Under the pieces are notes generated by a model. That model did no database searches, was not told where the DNA came from, and saw nothing but the letters and a program-made list of their open reading frames with translations. A program made the translations under genes and the position numbers. A stretch of 64,000 bases of DNA from Hyalella azteca (lineage: Eukaryota; Arthropoda; Malacostraca; Amphipoda; Hyalellidae), in the NCBI RefSeq assembly GCF_000764305.2, contig NW_025941278.1, forward strand, positions 868,001-932,000, written 5' to 3'. Shown here piece by piece: positions 1 through 11,840 of the stretch (positions are counted from its first letter, which is position 1; each line of letters starts with the position of its first letter).

Positions 1-1311
1 ACCTTTGATACGACAATTTTTGAATATGGCAGCAATTCAAATCGGAAGAAGGAATTGAGTATTTACAGGACTTGGTATACGTACATATTGCTTATAAATA
101 ATGTAGAAATTTTAGGTTCTTATAGATCCAGTAGCGACTAGAATGGTCCATTGATGGATTAGATAATAGTATATATGCCCATCAAAACTTAATTGTGCTG
201 TTGCAGCATCAATTCCTCACTGTACTGTACCTCACGGGATAGCAACATATGTCTTAAAATTCAAGTATTTTTTCATTCCTCTATCATAGCTTTGGTTGTG
301 TTTATTAATTTTTAAAACTGTCGTAATTTTCTAAATATCGGAGAACTAATTCATTTATATTACACGATATTTCTTAATTCGTGAATATGACAACTAAAGT
401 ATTTTATTAAATCAATTGACTAATAAACTAGTTCAGGTAGAAACATCATCACGGCTGAAATGATCAATATATACCGTCCTTCCTGGCTGAAAAAGGCTTA
501 CATTGTTTTTTTTCAACCGCAATTTACGCAGTCCCTCTAAAATTTACACTATTTCCCTTACTCAAGTACAAAACGTACTTATTTCATGTGATTTATTAAA
601 GAAACGTACACTATCCACGCTATTCAAGAGAAAAACGTACACTATTTCATATTATGTATGAGAAAATCGTAGGTTCATTATTTCATGTTATTAAAGAGAG
701 AAACGTACACTATTCACGTTATTTAAGACGGAATCGGACACTATTCCAGGTTTTCAAGTGAAATGCATCCACCATTAAACGTCATTTAAGACTGAAACGT
801 ACACTATTTCATGTTCCACTATTACGTACACTATTTCATGACTAAACGTATTTAAGAGAAAATCCTACAATAAATAACGTAATTTAAATGAGAAACATAC
901 ACTTAATGATGTAATTTAAATGAGGAACGTACACAAGAGGCAGAGTTAGTCTTGTGAAGGCTGGCAACAAGCCCCGCCCACATATGAAGGGTTCTCGGAG
1001 CGGTTGCTCACTACGTTGCTGGGCCGTACAGTCTCTCATTCACGTCCTTTCCGACGGTGCCAGCCGATTGCTTCCCAGCATCTTGCTTCACGCTGCTCTC
1101 AAATTCTAATTATCATAAGAGATTCTTGTCTGGTGCAGAAAAAAACAGACAAGTTTCCTTCAATTAAAATAAACAATACTTCACATTGAATAGTTCAAGA
1201 TATGATGTAGATAGATTGTCCAGTACATTATTGAACAACAAAGTGCATTGAATTTCCAATCACAAGTAAAGCACATCAAAGGAAAGAAGCATCGCTTGCT
1301 TGATCTTCACG
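1..1311. other. Left flank and 5' region of gene 1
   Basis: No coding potential is supported here. It is AT-rich, with a degenerate tandem repeat at about 541-936. A more GC-rich patch at about 955-1100 includes a GC-box-like GCCCCGCCCAC and may be the promoter or 5' leader of gene 1. I see no TATAWAW box between 1100 and 1311. An in-frame stop (TAA at 1267-1269) precedes the chosen ATG at 1312, so the reading frame does not extend left within this exon. Confidence 0.5.
541..936. repeat. Degenerate tandem repeat, ~40-45 bp unit
   Basis: The phrase ACGTACACTATTTCATG followed by TTATTTAAGAGA recurs roughly ten times with substitutions and small indels. The copies are strongly diverged, so the array is old. 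It lies immediately upstream of the putative gene 1 promoter patch. Confidence 0.7.
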
Positions 1312-3586
1312 ATGAATTCGCCAGACCAGAATACAGAGAACTCGGATGATGCTTCTGGGTCTTCGCCTGACATCCACAGACAATCTGGAAAAGAGAATAA
1401 TTCTGGTAAGTAGATGTTTATTATAAGAGAGTTTTCAGCTGGCTGGTGAATATAAAGGGTAAACTTAGAGAAGCAATTCTTTAATTTATGTGTAATTTGT
1501 GAAAGTTTTTCTTGTTTTGTGTCATTGTATTTTTAATATATTAATAGCTCGAGAGAAATCAGAACATGCTGCACAGAAATAATCATGCAAAGGCCTGATT
1601 GTATAGTGTCAGTGGTTCAGATTTTTGATCATTTAAATTTATGTTAATTAAGTGAAAGATATTTTTTGCCTAAATAGATAATCATTTTATCCGATCAACT
1701 ATTAGTTTATTGAAGTAAACAGGCTCGTCAAAACGAACGTTAATTGGTGGTTTATGTACGTGAATATCTCCAAATATTGCTCATGCAAAATCTAGTCGAA
1801 AAGGTTTTGGTGGGTGAAATCACTGCAGGGTGGAATTCTATATATGGCGGTTAGTACTGTGCAAGATCGACTCAGTCTCGATGGTTGATCGGTTTCAGAA
1901 TATCACCTAAACATAGAAGTGAAATCAAGTGTCAGAAATTTAGACCCAATTTTTGCACTCGGTAATATACTACCCCTTGAATATTACCTTGCACTTGAAT
2001 TCCGCCCTGGGGTGAAGGGTTTCAGTATTCGATGATCGTCAATAGTTTAATCGAACAGTTTATTTGCATATACAAAATGCATATGAAATAAACCTTTTAC
2101 AAATTAAATGAAACCTCAAGGGCAGAACATTTTACAATCGTTTCAGTTACAAAGAGGTCTTTAAATTGTTTCCAAATTAAATAGGTTGAAAATAATTTTC
2201 AAAAATATTTGAAAAACTCTTCCAGGTCGATCCAAAAAAGGGTTAGTTTAATTATTGAAGCTGTCAATTATACTTTCAATTCATTTCCAAGCCTAATTAA
2301 ACACGTCACGTATATTCGACAGTATACAGCGTGATATATTTTTACAAGAGATTTTGTACCGTCTCGAAAGTTCTCCCATGCACTGTCCGGTGGCAAGTTT
2401 TTTCCCCACCACACCAATACTTCCCCATGCCTTATAATAGTGGTAACAATTGACCGGAATTTCCGAAACCTAACAATAAAACCTGAATATTGTTTTTTCA
2501 ACAGGATTGCTGACACCTCCGACGACCCCAACGAGCTCCAGTGGGGTCGTGTTTCCAGGGATGATCCCAAACTCAACCTCATCGAGTCAGTCGCATTCAG
2601 GAACTTCGATGTCCTCAGCCTTTTCTCCGTGGATGGCCAAGGGACCTTTGCTTCCTCTTCTTCCTCCGCTGTCATTTTTGACTGCAGCAAAACACGCTTC
2701 TTATGGCCTGGAACCTCGGCTTGCAAGCCTCATGGGCGATTATGGACGTAATTTTACTTGGAATGCCGATTTGACGCGATTGCTTCTCAGTCCCGGAGGC
2801 CGTATTTGCAGGCCAAAGAAGCGGCACATTTGTAAATTTTGCACCCGCGAGTTCACCAAAAGCTACAACCTCCTAATTCACGAACGCACGCACACGGACG
2901 AGCGACCTTTCCCTTGTGAAATTTGTGGCAAAGCCTTCAGAAGACAGGACCACCTCCGTGATCACAGATACATTCACAGTAAAGAAAAGCCTTTCAAATG
3001 TGAAGTTTGTGGTAAAGGTTTTTGTCAGAACAGGACGTTGGACACGCACAAAGCCCAACATGTGAACAAATACCCGAAATCACCAGTGCCCAGCACCAGT
3101 CCCGACCGCATGAGTCTTTCGTCGTCTATGGCCAAGGTACCTCATAAGCAGCCCATGCCACTGTACGACAATAATTCCAGCCAATTTCTTAATCGTTACA
3201 AACGAACTTTAAATCCCGTGCAGAATCTTGCTGGTATCAATAACCCTTTCTTTCCAGCTGCTACAATATTTCCTTCTAATTTTCAGTTACAGGCTCTGTC
3301 TAAAAGTCTGGCCAACAAGGCAACTCCTCTGAACCAACAATCTCTGCCGAAGACTCCTCAATTGCCTAAAGGACTCACACTCATACCGATTTTTCCCGGC
3401 AATCCTCCGCCAAAGTCAATAAACGAGTACAGCAAATGCCCGCAATTGTCTCCCTCGCCAGTGTCAGCTAACTTTTCCCCGCCCGAGTTCAGCCCTTTGT
3501 CAATGCCAGTCTTATCCGATGCCGACAAATTAGAAAACCCCAAGAAAAAGAAGCGAGGCTTTTCTATTGAAGATTTAATGAATTGA
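1312..3586 (+). CDS. Odd-skipped family zinc-finger transcription factor (gene 1; join 1312..1405, 2505..3586)
   Basis: Predicted nuclear DNA-binding regulator of the odd/sob/bowl/OSR family, 391 aa. Exon 1 starts at an ATG preceded by an in-frame stop and ends TCTG|GTAAGT at 1405. Exon 2 begins after TTTTTTCAACAG at 2505. The phase-1 junction makes a GGA codon (Gly32) and the frame continues without a stop. The N-terminal 140 residues are Ser/Pro/Thr-rich (LLTPPTTP). A block [15 protein letters not shown] precedes three C2H2 fingers at about 141-161, 169-189 and 197-217, with HTDERPFPC and HSKEKPFKC linkers and helices [17 protein letters not shown] and [10 protein letters not shown] Pro/Ser-rich tail ends [14 protein letters not shown], an eh1-like motif; in Drosophila Odd this type of motif recruits Groucho. 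There are no fourth or fifth fingers. Family assignment is secure; the choice among odd, sob and bowl is not. Closest to gene 3 in this window. Confidence 0.95.
1406..2504 (+). other. Intron of gene 1 (phase 1)
   Basis: Donor GTAAGTAGAT at 1406 and acceptor TTGTTTTTTCAACAG ending at 2504. It is 1099 bp and AT-rich. The splice keeps the frame (TCT G|GA TTG). Open frames visible around 2268-2751 in other registers are not supported as genes. Confidence 0.85.
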
Positions 3587-3909
3587 TCTCCGTGGACTAT
3601 TTCATGCATTCTTAGAACTCTGATCAATTCTTCGTAATGTATATTTCTTAACTGTAAATATTTTGTAAATGCCGTGTGTTATGGTTCCGGTTCATTTCCG
3701 TTTGATTCATCTTGAATTCATTCATATCCGTTTTGTTTAATATTGAAGACATACATATATTGTTGGTATGTATCAACAGAATTATCTATTTTCGCATATG
3801 TCAAATGTCATGGTTACCACGTATAATGTTCTTTTCCATGACATCTCAGTCGAAATTCTGTGATTTAAATGTTAAGAGCATTTCTAAATTTATTAAACAT
3901 AAATTCTGT

Positions 3910-3915
3910 AATAAA
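3910..3915 (+). promoter_or_regulatory. Candidate polyadenylation signal of gene 1
   Basis: AATAAA lies about 325 bp after the gene 1 stop codon, followed by a T-rich stretch (TGTTTACAATTTCATTTC). This would give a 3' UTR of about 350 nt. Position and context are the only evidence. Confidence 0.5.
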
Positions 3916-6900
3916 TGTTTACAATTTCATTTCTATTAATGTCCACCTATTGTTCATAAAACAGGAATACAGTAATTAATTGCAATGAATCACTATAAAT
4001 GCATTTTCCTAGGCAATGATAATTTTTTTATTATGAAAAATTGAAAGGTTTTATATGGCAACAGAATTGATCCGGAAACAACTTGTTTCTTTCAACGAGC
4101 TTGAACTCTAGATCCAATAACTATCTTTTCTTTGTTCTGAGATCAACCGCATGGTTGATAAGAGTCCACAATCTAAACATTGTAATTAGAAAAATTAAAA
4201 TGAGTTGTCAATGGAAAAACTATAACCCCGGAGACTTTAGAGGTAAATTGCGTTCAACTTAAAGTAGTTCACTAAACTTCAAGACAAATCTTCGTTTTGA
4301 TTGCATTAAATTGCTAATGCCAGCAATTTTAGTTTGAGTCAGCAATAAATTGCCAAAGCCAACTGCCTTCTCGATTGCATCAAGAAGCCAGCTAAAAATG
4401 TCTAAATAGTATTTTCTGAACAATTAATGTTGCTCGTAACACGAACGGTGTAAAAGATTAAATCATCGCCCACTGCTGTAAAATCTTAAAATATTTTATC
4501 TTGGGCTCGATACCATTATACCAACAATATCCGAAACTAAATGAACTGAGCTACCTTTCCACGAAAACCAAACCAACGCGTATGCAAATAATAAGGATAA
4601 TTTGCTCAACTCAAAGAACTATCATGAACGAACGACATGAGCTGAACATAACAAATAATTTAACGTTGCGTTAAATGGTTAAATGGTATGAGTTTTAAGG
4701 AATGTTGTTGTTTACCCACGTACTAAAATTCCCCGATATGCCTGATCGCGAAATTATTAATTCGATGAAAAATAATATTCAACATTCCAACTCATATCAA
4801 TGAAGTTGACGATGCTTCCGACGCATGTTGTTTACAAGTCGATATGTCAGCCCACGAACCTGAGACTCCGGCAGTACGGCGCTCAGGCATTTCACACGAC
4901 ACAGCTTTGTACGGGAACAGTCGAGACATCCGGGGCTTTTGCTGCCACTTGGGCCCACAAACTCTGTTTCCGATCAACTGCGGACCTAGCTGAGGTTTAC
5001 TTGAAATGAATCATGTTAGTCATTTTCTTGTGATTATTGCGTGAGAGATTGTAAAGTTCACCAATGTAGAAAAATATAAAAATATAACGTGAGCAGGTAA
5101 TGCACAAAAACCTTTGCTACGATCAAAAATGTACTATTAAATTAAATTATGCGGATGGTAATTCGTTAAATAATTATGGTCACAATGATAATGGAGATTA
5201 AAGTATCATCACAAACGACAAATTATAAATACACCAGCCTAGGAATTTTTCACCGATTACCTAATTATTTTTATCCTACCATAAGATATCCTCATGAACT
5301 CTTCATTAAATTTGATTAAGCAACGCACACATGGTCAATAATTTTAGCTACAATTTAGCCCAGGAGTATCAGTCTTGAACTCCTTTACGTCGCTTGAAGA
5401 TAGAAGAGCGCGTCTCAGTGGAGAGTTTATCAAGTGCTGAGCACCCACAGCCAAGTCGAGCATAGAGATTGGCTTGTATTGGATGATGTTTGTACAATGA
5501 ACATGTGACAGCCCACCCAGTGGCTGCGCTCAAACCTCTGCAATGTTTGTTTTGAGTAGTAATGCGTTCGCCTACCTCATGGACACCAATATACTTTAAC
5601 CCAACGCGCTCGCAGTTACAACTTGGAGATCCTTATGGTATTTTCCAGATTTAAGATCGAGAAAAATTATCTAAAAAGATGTACTGTCATAGCAAGTCAA
5701 TGATTCGTGTAAATCCGTAATTTTGAAGCGACATTTTGGTTTAATAATTCAAGTACAATTACATGCAAACCTATATACCTAACACAAGTAAACGAATTTT
5801 CTGTCAGCACTATATACTCGAACCTTAAATTATAAAAAATATAATTGGTTATAGATGACCCACTTTTCGTCAAAAGTACCTTAAGTGACAATCCATCGTA
5901 ATATTTCTTCACTCATAACACCGAAGTGCGACCAGGTGTTCGAGCAGGAATCATGGCATCGTGCTCTGGAACGTTACCTTGACATTTCCTAGCTTCTCGA
6001 TTACGGGAAAAGGTCCGTAAAATATCCCACGCAAAGGTGGCATCCTCAAGCTAATTTATCAAATTATTCGCCTTATGTTGTGGCCGCTTGGTCCTCATTT
6101 CAGGCCCATTGTCTCTTTTGAATAATTTTTCTATGCGTGCTGCTTTCAAGACCATTTTTGGGCAGCACCAGCTTGCTAGGTTTAAAAATATCCATTAATA
6201 TGAAGGTAACTTTTGTCCTCGACTGAGGTTACAACAAACCATGAAATTAATAAAAAGCACTTGACAATAAATAATTATGTCTATGAAATAATGTAGAGAA
6301 TGTATTCACAACTGAGATGACGGATATAATTTATGATTACTATAACTATAAAATTTCAAAATATTTCGTCAAAATTTGTTGTCTACGAGTTTTGATGAAC
6401 GTTCTTTCGATTCGTCCCGCAATAGTGGGCTAAATTCAATCAAATTTTTTAAATTATCTTCTCTTACTACGAGTACATTCAAACAAGAAATAAATGTTGA
6501 CATTTCCTTGCCGGCAATCAGCCGTTCCTATTTCATGATTTTTTATTAATTTTAGTTTAGGACGATTTTGATTTTTTGTGATGGATTTTTATGATTTTTA
6601 GTTGAGGATTCAATACATAGATCGTCATGATCACCTATTCCAATCAATAGATCGTCATGATCGCCTCTCGTCAGACACCCGCCAGATCAAAGGTTCGAAC
6701 AAGGATGGTTCTGACACGTTGCATGCAACGCCTGCTGAGATCGCAGCGGCTGTTTGATATCTTGACTGACCAGCACAGCGTGCAGCTCTCACCCGACCAG
6801 TACGTGGTTTGTGGAAAACGGAATTCAATTTTTTGGACCTTCCCTACATCGAATAAGATGCACAAAACTGCTACGCTTGATTGGCTGTCAACGATTATTC

Positions 6901-8926
6901 ATTAGGACTTTTGTTTAATTCATTGCCGCTGCATTACTGCCTGTAACGCAGCGGATTACTGCCTGTAATTACTGTACGGATTGGGAAAATAATAAATTAT
7001 GGGGCTATCATGTGGAGAAAATAAAGAGTCCAAAACCAACTGTTATCAAAATATTTTAAAAATTATATACACAACAATACGCAAACTGGATAGCATGGAT
7101 TCAAGACTGAAGCATTTCCTGGTCATTGTTTCAGTGAGAGCCAGCAAGGAGCAAGCATCGTCTATTGCTCGGAAAATAAAGACCTGGTTTTAGGGCTCAG
7201 AAACAGACTGAAATCTGAGTGGAGGTAGTAGCTGTTGGTGTTAATAAGCACCTGTAAGCGGTGGTAATTGCACACCTGGTGGCTATCTCTATACAACCTC
7301 GTCTCGGTAACTCGATCGTCGAGACTGTTCAGGAAACGCGGGCTCGCCGAGTCGACTCGCTGGCCCGACTCTATTGATACTCGACGTGAGCGGGACAATG
7401 TCCATTTACGAGACGTGTAAGCTAATTATGGCCCTCGTATATTGTGACATGGAGTTCATCTTGAACATAACTATCAACTGCTTTTTAGAACCGTTTACAT
7501 ATATTGGAGCACCGCGCTCATATGGCATGGATCCTTGTTGCTGGCATAGCAGCTTTCTTGCTATATTATATCATGCTATTGTTTATCTGTTAAACATCCT
7601 TCCATGCTCAATAAACAAAGGTGGTATACATTTAAAAAATATAAGTTGAATCCAAGCTTGCGTGACATGCAAAACATTGATTCATTAAATTGCCTGAACG
7701 CTAATTCATGAATATCTAAATGTTTTTGTTTTAAATATCTTTTCATGCTGAAGATCCGTTAAGAAATTAAATACATTACAGATGAATTGCTGGTCTAATT
7801 ATTACACTTTTGAATTTAAACCTTTCTGTACATAAACAATCCCTTTCAAACGACCTCCAAAGTGCGATAATAAAAACTGCCCGTTGTTTCGATCCATGTA
7901 AAAATTTGAGAAATTTTAGAGCAAACTTTCTGCTGAAAACTGGGCTGCTGTTCTCCTCTCCCGCCAGGTGAGCTATGGTACATTAACTTACGTTAAGAAT
8001 TTGTATTCTCTCATTTCACGGGTGTTCAGTGAAACAAAGAACTCAGGCCGACTGATATCTCACGGAACACTATCGACAATTACAATTATATTACCTGTGA
8101 CCAGTCAGCACGGCCGCCCCTAACGCGACGATAATTTTTCCTCGTAATGCGTGAGTATAATTGAGCGCAGCAACAACAGATGGTTAGTGTGTAAAATCCA
8201 AGATTCCTGGAATGCTGAGCATGAATTGCATTTTGTTGTGGGAATGCGGAAAAAGCGCTGAGCTGCACCTGGAATGAAGGCCTTGGATTGCTCCTGTCGA
8301 TGTCATTTATTTATAACTCTTTGGATTATTTATGCGTGAGAATACATAAAAACGAACGTATTCTCTTTCTACTTATTCGATATATCGGACGCTTTAGTAA
8401 CAGGTAGATTCAATAATAATGTTTTATTTGCTCTATAACAATAGCCTATAGTGACTAGCATTTCTTATATATAACTTACATTTTGAGAATATGCTTGTAA
8501 TATAGAATTCCCAATATATTATTCAGTGCATCGCAGTCAATACAAATTAACTTCTGCTCGAGGCAGCACACAATTTTCTGCCTATTTCCTCACAAGGCCA
8601 AGCTTGTAAAAATCATCCGCTTAATTGAGGTGCAATAATGTCCTGATTTTGGATGCGGTTTAGATTCGTCCTTCCATCATTAGCCACAGCCTCCGGAATC
8701 ATATATAGTATATACGCACAACCATGACAACCGCTCGATTTTGAATGCTTAACCGCAGCCATATCAAACTGTTCTGAGTTTTATTGGAAGGAAAGTACAT
8801 TTGTATCTTACTAGTGAAATAAATTTGTTTATTATTTTTTTTTGCAGGTGTCAACTACATTTAGTGTCAATAATTAAAATTATTCTGGTGTAAATATTAA
8901 TGTCACGATATTATACATTATTTTAT

Positions 8927-8994
8927 GGTTTGTATTATGGACACTTTTGAATGGGGTTTGGGGTTTGACACACTTGGTTTGTATTATGGACACT
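8927..8994. repeat. Short direct duplication
   Basis: GGTTTGTATTATGGACACT occurs exactly at 8927-8945 and again at 8976-8994, 49 bp apart, with GGGTTTGGGGTTTG between. It looks like a small local duplication. Confidence 0.7.
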
Positions 8995-9282
8995 GATAAT
9001 CCCGTTCAATATATATGTTTTATTAAAGTTTGAAAAATATTCCAGCAAATGACCAGCTCTGACATTGAATAATTATTATTATTATAAACCTGCACAAATT
9101 CTAAAAATTTCAAAACAACATTGAATAAACACCATTTTATCTTGTATAACCTTCATAAAAAGTGATTCAACGCTTATAAAGTTTCGTCGCCTCTCAAAGC
9201 TTAATTCCATCAGCACTTATCATCAGGTCCAAGTAATGACTGCCTTATTTGTAAGGACAAGTTTTTACCGTTTTTAATTTTA

Positions 9283-9351
9283 GTGCGCGGGTTCTGCCAT
9301 CACCGCCCAGGAGTTCCACAAGGGTCAGTTTTGGGGCCACCACAATTGCCA
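9283..9351 (+). mobile_element. Relic of a non-LTR retrotransposon reverse transcriptase
   Basis: Read from 9310 to 9339 the + strand encodes GVPQGSVLGP, the diagnostic RT motif of non-LTR (LINE; jockey/CR1/RTE-type) retrotransposons. It is normally followed by a hydrophobic stretch such as LLF. Here the frame instead continues P-Q-L-P and stops (TAA at 9349-9351). Upstream, 9283-9309 reads LVRGFCHHR-P, vaguely like the family's preceding strand, then degenerates. The surrounding 9290-9480 patch is GC-richer than its neighbours. It is a dead fragment: I see no endonuclease, YADD box or tail. A ten-residue exact match to this motif is unlikely to be chance, but the evidence is short. Confidence 0.6.
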
Positions 9352-11817
9352 TAAAGCACTAAAAGGCGGCGAGCGATCATGTCGGACCTCAATATCCGCG
9401 GCCCACGTACCGACCATGGCTGATAGCCTGCTGCTGCCACGGTCTATGGCGCTCGTCGGTATACATGGATTTTTTACTGTATTCACTTCTATAAGTGTAG
9501 GATGTTGTTGTTTATTTTATTAAAAAATTTTAATTTGTATGATGAAATAATAATTTTGTTCTATTGATCAAGTTTCGTGTTATTTATGGGGTTCATTGCA
9601 CTCAAACGAGAATTCAAGTGATATTAAAGTGTTAAAATAACGGAATGTCAGTGAAATGTGTATTTTTCGTTCATGACTCTCTTACAGGATTCGAAATTGA
9701 TTCGAAATTGTTAACAAAATATAGCTACGTAGGACGTCATAATCAAATTTGATCTTCTAAATCAAATTATTATATTAAAATTCAAGTTGCCGCAAATTTT
9801 CCAAATATAGAGCCGTAGAAATAATTCTTTATCCGCTATAAAAATGAAAAAAAATTACAAAAATTGCATGGTTCGCCACGGCTTTGCGGTACCTTGGCCA
9901 CGGCAGTAAAGCGGGCCTGGGAGCCTGGAGAGCAGGCGCGAACAAGAACAATGATGTCATGATCGCCTCTCGATCAAGCTGTGCATGGGCAGCATTAGGC
10001 TACCGCAAAAATCCCCTCTTAATAACCATAATCAATTCACAAGCTATAAAACTTGCGGCATATCGAGGTTTTTGAGCGTGTACAAGGAAGCTGAATTGAT
10101 GGAGAAACTGTCCCATAAAATTTGATGAGCATTAGAAGCGCCATAAAATCATTAAGACCGTAGTTTTTCTTCAATTTATTTTATTCTTTTCAGTCATAAA
10201 ATTAAATTTATGACGCTTATTAGTATATAATCGAGACATGAACCTGATTTGAAGTGATTTCTTAGAATTTGTAAATCATTGAAAACTTTTATCACCGCAC
10301 TCTTTCAATTCAGCAAGTTTCCTATTACAAAAATTTTTTACAACTAAAAAGTGACAGACTATTTACATGTTACATAATGATCATTCGACAAGGTTCACAA
10401 TGCCTTACCGTATCATAGCAAATTCTATTTTATTATCAGACTAATATTTATGGTAAAGGACATGTTTCTGCCAGGAAAATAAAGCTGAGAAACTTGCGAC
10501 AATTCAATTAATTTAATCAGTTATTTACCATCATCACCAAAAATCTACAGTCCCTTCTCGACCTGATTATGGAATGTCCTCCAGAACTTTTGATCCAACC
10601 CTTATATAAAAAATACACTATAATACGTTGAAACAAATTCATCTAAAATAACAATCGAAAAATAATAAAAATCGAAATAATCGAAAAAAAAATTCTGAAA
10701 TAACGTGCACAATATGCTGTATGATTTTTCTCTTAACGTAATTCATAGAGCATCAACACAATACAATTGTGGCAGAGCACCCCAGTGTCTCGTGTCGCTA
10801 ACATCGCTCCACAGCGCCGTTGCCGCGTGGGTAGCGGTCACCCACGGAATGTCGCTCCCAGACTCCCTGCAGGGCGCTCGTCTCTTTTCAATACTATAGG
10901 ACAAATTTACGGGTATTTTCTATGTTCTGAAATCACCACATTTTTGTTTCTCTGGGATTTTCTTGAAGTACGCGTGCGAGTTTGTTTCAGAAAATGAATG
11001 GGAAGCAAATTTTTAAATACGAGTTCTTATGTTCAAGTTCTTCACTTGCTCTACTCTTAACTTCACTGTTCTGAATATGTTATTGTAATACATCCTGGTT
11101 TACTTTAAATTCAACTCATACTGGATAATTACGCCTCAACAATAAGTACGAAAATAACTTCTATAAATAACGAGAATAACTTTTTTATTGATACTTTTAA
11201 TAACATGGGAAAATATTACTATGGTGAGTTTAACTTGCCTGTTTATCGTGGACACAAACTTCAGATCTGGTTAAATTTGAGTAATCAAATAAACACTAGA
11301 ATATATTCCACTCGCTCTCAGCTGTCTTCCATCACAAGTAATCTAGAGAATTAAGTCCCAGTAAATGGCCATTATTTTCCCAGCGGAAGCTGCTCTGTTC
11401 GATCTCACGGCCTCGGCTTCGGTTTCGCTCGTTATAACTTTTGTTGACGAAGCCACATGAGCAGAATACGCTCAGTGGAAAACTGCACCGCTTCCTTACT
11501 TCAGCTTCCGGCAACTCTATATGATAAACAATGTGACGCCGAAACTCTGTACTCTCTTCTAGCCATCATAACTAAGAAGTGTGATTGAATTTTTTGTTCT
11601 CAAAACACTACAGTAACATAATCGCGTATCTAAATCAGAAGGTATCAAATTATTTTTTAAGTATTTCTTAAGCAGGCTAGCAATTCAATGATTGAGATGC
11701 ACAAAAAATTATTTATAATTTACTTTTTAGCAACTCCTAACCAGACTTAATATTTTTAGCAAATATTTTTTGATGCTGATGCATGAAACTTCGATTAGTT
11801 ATCAGAACACAATGCTC

Positions 11818-11840
11818 TATATATATATATATTTTTTTTT
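11818..11840. repeat. (TA)n microsatellite with T-run
   Basis: About 15 bp of uninterrupted TA followed by a run of nine Ts. Simple low-complexity sequence with no further inferred role. Confidence 0.85.

Noticed and set aside
2873..3061. Similar open frames antisense to the fingers in genes 1, 3 and 4 (also 39773-39967 and 53090-53278)
   Set aside because: Their resemblance is explained by the near-identical sense finger codons; gene 2 lacks a comparable frame. No start or splice context supports an antisense protein.
6690..6710. tRNA B-box-like GGTTCGAAC
   Set aside because: No matching A box, acceptor stem or terminator T-run. I found no convincing tRNA or snRNA gene in the window.
6653..9973. 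Shared 17-base word GTCATGATCGCCTCTCG at about 6653 and 9956
   Set aside because: Flanks differ, and one such match by chance is not surprising in a window this size.
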